From CAZROT01 sp964601895 (GTDB taxonomy: Bacteria > Pseudomonadota > Gammaproteobacteria > Enterobacterales > Enterobacteriaceae): 64,000 nt of DNA. Of the stretch, positions 58,701 through 64,000 are shown piece by piece; the first letter of the stretch is position 1, and each line of letters opens with the position of its first letter. Position numbers and translations under genes: made by a program. The DNA is taken from positions 186,001-250,000 of the forward strand of contig CAZROT010000002.1 in NCBI GenBank assembly GCA_964601895.1, written 5' to 3'. The notes beneath the pieces are model-generated. The model made no database searches. It was not told the origin of the DNA and saw nothing but the letters and a program-made list of their open reading frames with translations.

Positions 58701-61700
58701 ACACCAGCGCACTGGCGCTCCATTCCTTACGGTTATCCGCTCAGTAACCAGTATTATCGGGTACTGGATAACGGGCTGCGGGATCGTCCAGACTGGGTGG
58801 CCGGGAGCCTGTATATTGGCGGTCGTGGGGTTGCGCTGGGTTATGAAAACGATGCTGACAGAACAGCAGCGAGCTTTATTCAGCATCCCCGTGACAAAGA
58901 ACGCCTGTATTGTACCGGTGATCGGGCGCGCTACTGGCCGGATGGTACCTTGGAATTTCTCGGACGCAGTGACAGCCAGCTCAAGATTGCCGGTAACCGC
59001 ATCGAAGCGGGAGAAGTCGAAGCGGCACTGCTGCGAAATCCAGCAGTACGTGAGGCGGTGGTGGACGCTATAGAGTCTGCCGGAGCAGGAAAACAGCTGG
59101 CGGCCTGGCTTACCCTGCAGGAAAACACGACATTAAGTGTGGTGGAAACGGCTCTGCCTGCCTGCAGGGATAACCATGCTGTATTCAGTGCAGCCCAGCG
59201 TTGCTTTGCTGATGCGCTGCCGGTTATCACTGAAACTAAGGTCGCCAGTTTCCGCACACTTATCGATGCGCTGGGTCAGCGATTAATCGCTGACGTACTG
59301 GAAACTGCCGGGGTCAGTGCGGATGTTGATAATGATATCGCACAGGCAGTGCAGAAACTGGCTCCGGCAGCAGATTATGTAAACCTGGCACACACATGGT
59401 GTCAAAGTGCACTGACGCTGCCAGCACCTCGCTGGTCACAACTGTATGAAATGGCCATGGACAGCGGGTTGCCGAGGGCCGGATTGCTGCGCCTGCAGCA
59501 TGGCGCCGCTGAACGCCTTGGTGTATTACGTGGCACTCAGGATGCACTGGAGTTGTTTTATGGTAGTGATACCACCCTGGCGCCGGAACAGCTGACACAG
59601 GCTAATCCATTGACCGGGGTCAGCATGCTTTCTCTGACAAAAGCGCTGCGTATCATTGCTGTCCAGCTTGGGCGGGTGCCACGTGTGCTGGAAATCGGTG
59701 CCCGTTCAGGTGTGGCCACGCAGGAATTACTTCAGGCACTCAGCGATTGCCCGCTCGATTACACCTTAAGCGATGCGTCCGCATTGCTCATCGAACAGGC
59801 AGCCAGTCAGCTTTCCAGCCTGCCCGCTGCGCATGGTCATACGCTGCATTACCGCGTCTGTGACATGGAAACGGATATTCCTGTCACGCTGGCCCGGGAT
59901 ATCGATGTGGTTATTGCTGTTAATTCGCTGCACCGTAGCCGACGTATTGACAGGCTTTTGCGTGACATTGCCGCGATGCTGAACCCCGCAGGCTGGTTAC
60001 TGGCAGTGGAAATGACCCATAACAGCGTTTTTCAGCTGGCGACTGTCGCGTTGCTGGAAAAAGGATACACCGCACTGGCTGACTGTCGTCGTGAGACTGC
60101 GCTTCCTTTACTGAGTGCCCGGCAATGGCAGGAAGAATTGAGTACAGCGGGTTTCTGTGTCACGCAGACCTATGCTCCCCGGATGGATACCGATGGCGGT
60201 GTGCACCTTTTACTGGCACAGAATGCACACCATGTCAGCCGTTTTATGCCACAGTCTTTGCTGACTCATCTTGCCACCCTGTTACCCGACTATATGGTAC
60301 CGAAAAAACTGATCCCGGTTGACAGGATGCCACTGTCACCCACAGGAAAGATTGCGCGCAGTCTGCTACCGCGTCCACAGTCGGTAACACTATTGCGGCA
60401 GACAGGCGGTGAACAGAAAAACCAGTACAGCGGCCCTGGTGCCACTCTGGCCGACTTATGGGCACAGTTCCTGAAGACAGAATGTCCTCGTCCACAAGAT
60501 CATTTTTTTGCTGCGGGAGGTGACAGTCTGATTGCCGTACGCCTGATTGAAAAAATTCGTCATGTCTTAAGGCGTCAGATTTCCCTGCGTGATTTGTTTG
60601 CTGCTCCGCAGTTTGCTGACTTTGCTGCCAGGGTAGAGCAGGCTGAGCCCTGGCATGACAGCCTGCCATCATTGAGTGCGGATATTACCAATCGCCATCA
60701 ACCTTTTCCCTTGACCGATGTGCAGCAGGCTTACTGGATAGGCCGTCAGGATGGCCTTGAACTGGGCGGTGTTTCCACGCATCTGTATGTTGAAATGGAG
60801 GTGCATGATATTGATTTCTCTCGCCTTGAGGACGCATGGCAGCAGCTTATCCTGCGCCATGATATGTTGCGTGCGGTCATTGATGAATCCGGCTGGCAGC
60901 GCATATTGCCAGAAGTCAGTCCTTACACTATTCCTTTTTGCTGCCTCTGCGAGTCAACACCCGAAGAGCGCCAGCAATGGCAGCATGATACGCGTGCATT
61001 ATTGTCTCACCAGGTATTCGATTGCGCTCTATGGCCATTGTTTGATATGCGCGCTGCACGCATTGATAAACGTACCCTGAAGCTCTGTATCAGTCTGGAT
61101 AATCTCATCTGTGACGGGCGCTCTATGCTGTTGTTGCTCGACGAATGGTCCCGGCTGTCACACGCGCCGCATAATGCATTGCCCGCGCTGACCATCAGTT
61201 TTCGTGATTATGTGCTGGCCATAGAGCAGCAGGCCACGCGCGCGTCGTATCAGCATTCGCTGCAATACTGGCTGGAGCGCCTTGACAGCCTGCCAGAAGG
61301 ACCTGCTCTGCCGCGTGCAGACGATTATCTGCCCGTGAATGCGCCGGTGTTTCGCCGCCGTGAATCCCGGCTGTCACGTACCGACTGGCAACAGTTACGT
61401 GCACGCGCAACTGCCGCGGGTATTACCCCCAATGCGTTACTGCTTACCGCGTGGAGTGAAATACTTGCGCACTGGAGTGCAGGGCCACGCTTTACCCTGA
61501 ATCTGACGCTGTTCCAGCGCCCGGATATGCATGCCGAGCTTGCCTCCCTGGTGGGTGATTTCACCTCACTGGTCCTTCTGGTGGTTGAAGGGGCAGGTAC
61601 GCTGTCATTCAGTGAACGTGCGCGTATGGTGCAGCAGCAGCTGTGGACTGATCTCAGTCATGCACAGGTTTCGGCTGTGCGCGTATTGCGTGAAGCGGCT

Positions 61701-62519
61701 CGTCGTAAGGGACATTTGTCTGCCCTGTCGGTGCCGGTGGTTTTTACCAGCGCACTGGGCGTTGACGATAATAGTGATACTGAACGTACTACCCACAACA
61801 CACTGGGAGAAATCACCTGGGCTGTCAGCCAGACACCTCAGGTATGGATAGACCATCAGGTGGTTGCGCGCAACGGTGAGCTTATTTTCAGCTGGGACTG
61901 TGTCGATGCACTTTTTCCTTCCGGGCTGCTGGATGTTATGTTTGATGCTTACTGTACCCTGCTGGCCGTACTGACGACAGAGGACAGTGCCTGGGGCTGT
62001 TGTGTTGCCGAAAGCCTGCCCGACAGGGCAGAGCAGCATAAGAATCCGGTACCCAGAAAATCGCCTGCGTTATCCGCTGCTGACAGCAGCGGGGATAACA
62101 GTGTAAACAGCGCCATGATTGCCGTGATTCGCGCCAGTCTGCGTGATATCGCCGCTATTGATAATCCTCGGGACGAGGTTAATTTTTTTGAACTGGGACT
62201 CACTTCTCTACATCTGATCCGCCTCAGGCTGAGTTTACAACAGGTACTGTCGATGGCATTTCCGCTGGAGGTGATGTTCAGCCATAGCAGTATTAGCAGG
62301 CTGGCTGGCTGGCTTGGCAGGCTTTCGCATCAACAGGCAGAGTCTGTGGCTCAGGTGGCACAAGGTCGCCATCCTGCGCGCAGGGAGAATGCCCGTCGCC
62401 GTCAGCGCTTACAGCAACTGGCTGTTACCTCAGCGCATGACAGTCAGGAAGAAAAAAATACTCAGAAACCTGGCATTCGCCAGCATTGTTCCACTTTTAC
62501 CAGAAGGCCACTGTCATGA
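49719..62519 (+). CDS. FAAL-primed hybrid PKS/NRPS megasynthase (micacocidin/HMWP2-like)
   Basis: 4266 residues, with this domain order. (1) Fatty-acyl-AMP ligase, about 1-600, YTSGSTGQPKG near 179. (2) ACP, Ser654 in GLDSIGG. (3) KS from 726, active Cys890 in DTACSSSHS, HGTGTRLGDP and KTNIGHLEAAAG. (4) AT from about 1235, Ser1330 in GHSIGE, with SHAFHS near 1433 indicating malonyl-CoA. (5) KR near 1828 (GAFGALG, SISG, HYGAANA). (6) ACP, Ser2152. (7) Cy, D2354-x4-D2359-xx-S2362. (8) A, from about 2690, with cysteine-type residues. (9) MT/E-like insert near 3320 (VLEIGARSG, degenerate). (10) PCP, Ser3603. (11) Cy, D3794-x4-D3799-xx-S3802. (12) PCP, Ser4163 in GLTSLHL. No DH domain was seen. 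The front half resembles the micacocidin starter synthase, which builds a 6-alkylsalicyl unit iteratively from a fatty acid; the rear is HMWP2/PchE-like and would add two cysteine heterocycles. ATGA overlap with the next gene. Confidence 0.93.
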   Translation: MILSRYCLKQHPTLVDWIEQQARLQPESPALCFIEPNNSEQQLTFADVSRRVRALAATLQDSFAPGSRALILFPPGVDYVIALLACLYANLTAVPVSLSGVSRVKRVLARLDHIAASCHPALILTGTEIAQQSEEALTAFARAHKAAVELTDTIPMDDSQARRWQRPDIDAQSMAFLQYTSGSTGQPKGVINRHANLIANLEFLSCLTLPGPDARVLSWLPLYHDLGLIMGILAPLVYGNQAFYFAPAGFSADPLRWLELASQKKATVLPCPSFSLALCLEAVCSQPQRLSGIDLSSVVSLVPCAEPVHAQQLDDFYRCFSACGLQRRAIKPSYGLAEATLIAAGNTAENTPVYLHLDKVALKENEIRVLPESCPESRCYVGCGNEFGGQTLHIVDPHSRQVLSPGQPGEIWLSGPSVADGYWQLEDITEQNFRAHSADSEDRNQYLRTGDLGFIYQGQLYITGRLKDVLIHRGQCHWPSDIEATASTAHPDAITNAAAAFAIEVEGKEALVLVMEMRRHQENNIEELVNAVRMAIASEHQLAVWRVVLIRKGTLPRTSSGKVRRKQTRTAWQQGRLHVLWDEEPQLLPVPVHETLNTGLPDAHQRYRHNADTAAVTEAQLIHWINNTVADLMGTIAARAIDPEQSLFACGLDSIGGTTLVNRIDSHWGIRLAAHSLFDNASPRALARLLLQERNRQGVTDTVDETKREPQSVAVPASRLHEPEPVAIIGMAFRLPGAAGGEIALDDSFWQLLASADSAVRPMPTERFLTQQNIPGFGAYLNNPADFDADFFGMSAREAMNTDPQQRLLLEVTWHALEDAGLRPSCLRGRDIGVFTGLGTGDYAHLPFMSGCPDHLDAYYGTGNAFAAACGRLSWFFGWEGPSVAVDTACSSSHSALHMACQALRLGECELAVAAGVKLQLLPQIDEVLHRAGMLAADGRCKTFDAAADGYVRGEGCVVFLLKPLTKALADGDNIRALIRASLVRQDGASSSLSAPNGDAQQRLLERTLQQAGLSAGDIDYIELHGTGTRLGDPIEWQSIAAVFAGQERQHPLWLGSVKTNIGHLEAAAGAAGLVKTVLALERGAIPPHAGLTTINPLINLSQIPAQLPQQTVPWPLHTRPRRAGITACGFTGTIAHIIVEQAPQAISSPPCVIQEQGAGLFVLSARSLWSLNALRKSWLAFMNTEISLPALAGAMARHREHLPLRMAVVADNLPELQQALTAAVASEGIIEAPRVGFMFTGQGAQYAGMGRQLYQTETAFRSALDAADVALESVCGESIRALIFSDSPAENERLNQTMLAQPALFAIGYSLARLWQSYGVEPCVLLGHSIGEFAALVIAGALELADAARLICHRGTLMQQLPPGGGMLAVRMTASEALTLLQTLPADDASRVALAAINGPKDIVLSGADSVLEDLYQRVTRDGISARALKVSHAFHSPLLDSMLDAWQARCAECNSKAPQISLISTLNAELMEIAPDAGYWRDHARQTVRFSDALRLAAEHCDLLLEIGPHAILSAQAQRNQSEENWPQALLCVASMRRGSDEVRTLRDSMCALYLQGQNFDWDSPVNAAFSVLAATRQELPRYPFERQTYWLDYDEDAPRAQIVLPPRPQPASACPVPLYRQQWETLDTIPEPVPADGRWWLLSLQDNDTNTLITALHRQGVEPVAVTWEERTQIIAECRSDDVLIWLTPAERVTENAINDPALGVWPLVSWVRSLQQHNLGLRILLVTVQAQATEEGECCHPDAAALWGAARALAIEYPNCQWLMLDTTEEMNADSLATTLLRAARCFNSEDALAVRGERWLHPRLVPVTQEKPDNNPSLTLCPTGTYLIAGAFGALGRYLSEWLIGRGARHLLLIGRQLPRAGVCSLLDNWRSQGVRIDCLQSDIADEDQAYRLFSHVEQLCVQGYPLKGVFHCAGIGRFNALDAITEDDYHAVTRAKIKGTQLLHYHTLPYQPDWFVCFTSISGVWGSRLQIHYGAANAWQDALMQKRRSQGLPGMAIAWGPWSGGAGMSEVDDSLLNYLRMAGIRRQPPLRYLATLERLMSASQQNTGGVSARWLAADIDWKKFVPLFALYCHTSTFSPCLQAQTQADPAAQLPVADDSLLLADMPAEQRQQHIDAFVYATLARTLRAAPDRILPDVELLALGMDSILLMDFARLCETRIGIHCPLKDLFEQRTPARLSAWLCQQADSIIASVDVAVRDLPAMVIMPDPSNRFQPFPLTELQYAYWVGRQEHYALGGIACHAYLEADAAQGIDHALLEHCWNELIARHDALRLVIDENGRQRVLENPGHWSIELQDLSDASPHDIAQHCDSLREALSHQVLDPACWPLFDLRLCHFPDGSSRLYISIDMLINDATSSQLLWDELVALYRAGGDSAAAGLIPFTISFRDYVQARAQDIAHQAARAAARDYWLERLRELPPPPQLPLCSQALNQRHPHFTRLQRQLNASDWQRLRQRATEQGVTPASLLVAAFAEVLAAWSEQARFCLNLTFFDRLPWHEDVPRLVGDFTAVTLLPLDYTEIQSFARRVLNVNRQVLESLEHRAFSAVDVLREWNRGTEDNISMPVIFTSQLGVSDPTKGVSKDSPLGRIVYGISQTPQVWLDHQACELDGALVYNWDLVADLFPAGVPEAMFTAYGDLLESLARDDACWQQPLISLIPQQQQQVRRAVNDTVLPLPDCCLDELFFNTAARTPTALALKTQEQHWCYASLADWSRKLAWQLIENEVQPGERVAILMPKCAEQVVACLAIAAVGAVWVPLDVSMPALRLHSIISGSHIRVILTEATGVTTLPLSPDDSNLCIVTVCAHQASEVVPPLPHRVRDPSSPAYVIYTSGSTGIPKGVLIDNRGAVNTVLDINRRFHIDDSTCLAGVSSLSFDLSVYDIFGTFAAGGCLVLPDAHALRDPSHWLRLVQQQGVTLWNSVPALLELLLDAAVHENKYLTGLRAVLLSGDWIPLTLPSRLRQLAPDARLIALGGATEASIWSNWYEVTETPAHWRSIPYGYPLSNQYYRVLDNGLRDRPDWVAGSLYIGGRGVALGYENDADRTAASFIQHPRDKERLYCTGDRARYWPDGTLEFLGRSDSQLKIAGNRIEAGEVEAALLRNPAVREAVVDAIESAGAGKQLAAWLTLQENTTLSVVETALPACRDNHAVFSAAQRCFADALPVITETKVASFRTLIDALGQRLIADVLETAGVSADVDNDIAQAVQKLAPAADYVNLAHTWCQSALTLPAPRWSQLYEMAMDSGLPRAGLLRLQHGAAERLGVLRGTQDALELFYGSDTTLAPEQLTQANPLTGVSMLSLTKALRIIAVQLGRVPRVLEIGARSGVATQELLQALSDCPLDYTLSDASALLIEQAASQLSSLPAAHGHTLHYRVCDMETDIPVTLARDIDVVIAVNSLHRSRRIDRLLRDIAAMLNPAGWLLAVEMTHNSVFQLATVALLEKGYTALADCRRETALPLLSARQWQEELSTAGFCVTQTYAPRMDTDGGVHLLLAQNAHHVSRFMPQSLLTHLATLLPDYMVPKKLIPVDRMPLSPTGKIARSLLPRPQSVTLLRQTGGEQKNQYSGPGATLADLWAQFLKTECPRPQDHFFAAGGDSLIAVRLIEKIRHVLRRQISLRDLFAAPQFADFAARVEQAEPWHDSLPSLSADITNRHQPFPLTDVQQAYWIGRQDGLELGGVSTHLYVEMEVHDIDFSRLEDAWQQLILRHDMLRAVIDESGWQRILPEVSPYTIPFCCLCESTPEERQQWQHDTRALLSHQVFDCALWPLFDMRAARIDKRTLKLCISLDNLICDGRSMLLLLDEWSRLSHAPHNALPALTISFRDYVLAIEQQATRASYQHSLQYWLERLDSLPEGPALPRADDYLPVNAPVFRRRESRLSRTDWQQLRARATAAGITPNALLLTAWSEILAHWSAGPRFTLNLTLFQRPDMHAELASLVGDFTSLVLLVVEGAGTLSFSERARMVQQQLWTDLSHAQVSAVRVLREAARRKGHLSALSVPVVFTSALGVDDNSDTERTTHNTLGEITWAVSQTPQVWIDHQVVARNGELIFSWDCVDALFPSGLLDVMFDAYCTLLAVLTTEDSAWGCCVAESLPDRAEQHKNPVPRKSPALSAADSSGDNSVNSAMIAVIRASLRDIAAIDNPRDEVNFFELGLTSLHLIRLRLSLQQVLSMAFPLEVMFSHSSISRLAGWLGRLSHQQAESVAQVAQGRHPARRENARRRQRLQQLAVTSAHDSQEEKNTQKPGIRQHCSTFTRRPLS

Positions 62520-64000
62520 CAGAAAGAAATGCGGACGTTTACCGACAGCTTTATGGCGACAGCTTACCGATTGCCGTTATTGGCGCCGGCTGTCGTTTCC
62601 CGCATGCCGATAATATTGTTGAATACTGGCGGCGTATCGCTGATGGCGAAGAGCTGATAACCCGCCTTGATGCACAGCATTTGACTGCTGCCGGATTGAA
62701 CCCGGCGCTATTGCAGCGCCACGATTATGTGCCTGCTGCCTCCATTCTGGAGGAGCCAGACAGATTTGACTGGTCGTTCTTTGGTTATGCCCGCAGCGAA
62801 GCAGAAACTCTCGATCCGCAGCAGCGCATCTTTCTGATGTGCGCCTGGGAAGCACTGGAAATGGCCGGATATTCCTCCCGTCATCATAATGAACGCATTG
62901 GTGTCACCGGATCGTGCCGCCTCGGTACTTATCTGCAGGCGCGCGCAGAGGATAGTGGGAATCTCGCTTCCCCACAGGTTTTTCAGAAGCTACTCGGTAA
63001 TGATAAGGACTATCTGGCCACCAGGGTTGCCTACAAACTGGGTCTCACGGGACCGGCAATGACGGTACAGACTGCCTGCTCCAGTTCGCTGGTCGCCATT
63101 CATCTGGCCTGTGAACAGATTGCCAGCGGTGAAGCTGATATGATGCTGGCCGGTGGGGTTGCCATCAGCTTTCCGCAGCAATCCGGTTATTTTTATCATC
63201 CGGGAATGATTTTTTCACCGGATGGCCACTGCCGGCCTTTCGATGCAGACGCCGCGGGTACATTGCCCGGTAATGGCGCTGCTGTAGTGCTGTTAAAGCG
63301 TCTGGAAAGTGCTCTGGCAGCGGGTGATCCCATCCTCTGTGTTATTCGCGCGACGGCCATGAACAATGATGGTAACAACAAAGCTGGTTTTACTGCGCCC
63401 TGTGTTGCAGGACAGCGTCAGGTGATAACGGATGCCCTGACACTGGCAGAGGTCTCTCCTGCCACTATTGGTATGGTGGAAGCCCATGGTACAGCGACAC
63501 CGCTTGGTGACCCCATAGAAGTGGCCGCACTAACCGAGGCATGGTCGCCCTGGCTTAGCGGGCAGCGCCAGTTTTGTGCGCTCGGCTCAGTCAAATCCAA
63601 TCTCGGCCATCTCGATACTGCAGCAGGAGTGGCCAGTTTTCTCAAGGCATCACTGGCTGTGTGGCAGGGACAGATTCCACCCAGTCTGCATTTTGCTACC
63701 CCAAACCCGGAGATCGATTTTGCCGCAGGTCCGTTTTTTGTGCCGCAGATGTTATTGCCCTGGCCGGACAGTCAGCCGGTACGCCGTGCGGCGGTGAGTG
63801 CCTTCGGTATTGGTGGCAGTAACAGCCATGCCATTATTGAAGCACTGCCTGACTGTCTGCAGTCACCCGTCCGTGATGACACTCAGCCTTTGGCGTTGCT
63901 GCTTTCTGCCCGCAGCCTTGCCGGTCTGCGCACGCTGGCGCTGCGTCATGTGGCGGCGTTGAGTGAGCCCGGTGCTGGTTTTGATGCTAATGCCTGGTCC
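62516..64000 (+). CDS. HMWP1-like polyketide synthase, N-terminal part (runs off the window)
   Basis: The frame is open from ATG 62516 to the right edge (495 codons, no stop). It begins MTERNADVYRQLYGDSLPI and is a ketosynthase domain: VIGAGCRFPHADNIVEYWRR, LDPQQRIFL, active Cys188 in QTACSSSLVA, EAHGTATPLGDP and KSNLGHLDTAAG, then FGIGGSNSHAII. After the KS a linker (LLLSARSLAGLRTL) leads towards an expected acyltransferase. In yersiniabactin HMWP1 the module is KS-AT-MT-KR-ACP followed by Cy-MT-PCP-TE; only the KS can be confirmed here. It would extend the cysteine-heterocycle chain with a malonyl unit. Translational coupling to the preceding gene is likely. Confidence 0.93.
   Translation, partial: MTERNADVYRQLYGDSLPIAVIGAGCRFPHADNIVEYWRRIADGEELITRLDAQHLTAAGLNPALLQRHDYVPAASILEEPDRFDWSFFGYARSEAETLDPQQRIFLMCAWEALEMAGYSSRHHNERIGVTGSCRLGTYLQARAEDSGNLASPQVFQKLLGNDKDYLATRVAYKLGLTGPAMTVQTACSSSLVAIHLACEQIASGEADMMLAGGVAISFPQQSGYFYHPGMIFSPDGHCRPFDADAAGTLPGNGAAVVLLKRLESALAAGDPILCVIRATAMNNDGNNKAGFTAPCVAGQRQVITDALTLAEVSPATIGMVEAHGTATPLGDPIEVAALTEAWSPWLSGQRQFCALGSVKSNLGHLDTAAGVASFLKASLAVWQGQIPPSLHFATPNPEIDFAAGPFFVPQMLLPWPDSQPVRRAAVSAFGIGGSNSHAIIEALPDCLQSPVRDDTQPLALLLSARSLAGLRTLALRHVAALSEPGAGFDANAWS

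Noticed and set aside
1..64000. CRISPR arrays, rRNA genes, complete insertion sequences, prophage genes
   Set aside because: None recognised: no regularly spaced direct repeats with spacers, no rRNA landmarks and no transposase or phage structural motifs among the readable frames.

Overview
The window looks like chromosome from a host-associated gammaproteobacterium of the Enterobacterales or a close relative. Several blocks keep enterobacterial gene order: ybfF-seqA-pgm, lnt-ybeX-ybeY-miaB-ubiF, ccmABCDEFGHI and mlaA-fadL-fadI-fadJ-sixA. The proteins read as clear orthologues of the Escherichia coli ones. I identify the order from gene content and cannot name a species.

Layout. 1-3642: end of folD, then ybfF, seqA and pgm. 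3888-5935: two tandem omptin genes (outer-membrane proteases), the first with intact catalytic residues, the second shortened and catalytically dead. 6059-11980: apolipoprotein N-acyltransferase, ybeX, ybeY, miaB and ubiF, with ybeZ missing from its usual place. 12094-12168: tRNA-Arg(CCT), the argW-type tRNA that also lies near mlaA in E. coli. 12291-16118: two tandem paralogous coiled-coil proteins of unknown function, duplicated together with their leaders. 16575-23684: the whole cytochrome c maturation operon, with ccmB frameshifted at a run of nine T. 23722-30466: mlaA, fadL, fadI, fadJ and sixA. 30580-37108: an accessory patch with a secreted homologue of subtilase cytotoxin subunit A fused to a lectin-like C-terminus, a pentapeptide-repeat protein, and three same-frame ORFs of unknown function separated by single stop codons.

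37355-64000 is a large natural-product locus. A six-gene minus-strand operon holds a PchF-like NRPS (Cy-A-MT-PCP-TE), a small unknown protein, two overlapping ABC exporter-type genes like YbtP/YbtQ, and an EmrAB-type efflux pair. Divergent from it, across a short AT-rich region with a Fur-box-like site, is a 4266-residue megasynthase read as FAAL-ACP-KS-AT-KR-ACP-Cy-A-(MT/E-like)-PCP-Cy-PCP. It overlaps the start of an HMWP1-like polyketide synthase that runs off the window. This architecture most resembles micacocidin- and yersiniabactin-type thiazoline metallophores. It implies a fatty acid-primed, iteratively built aryl cap in place of chorismate-derived salicylate, followed by cysteine heterocycles. 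No salicylate synthase, thiazolinyl reductase, phosphopantetheinyl transferase or outer-membrane receptor is in the window; any such genes would lie to the right or elsewhere.

The most distinctive items are the subtilase-cytotoxin-like fusion at 30831-32441 and the FAAL-primed PKS/NRPS locus. The omptins, coiled-coil pair, pentapeptide protein and interrupted large ORF together suggest a bacterium living with a eukaryotic host, with some gene decay under way.
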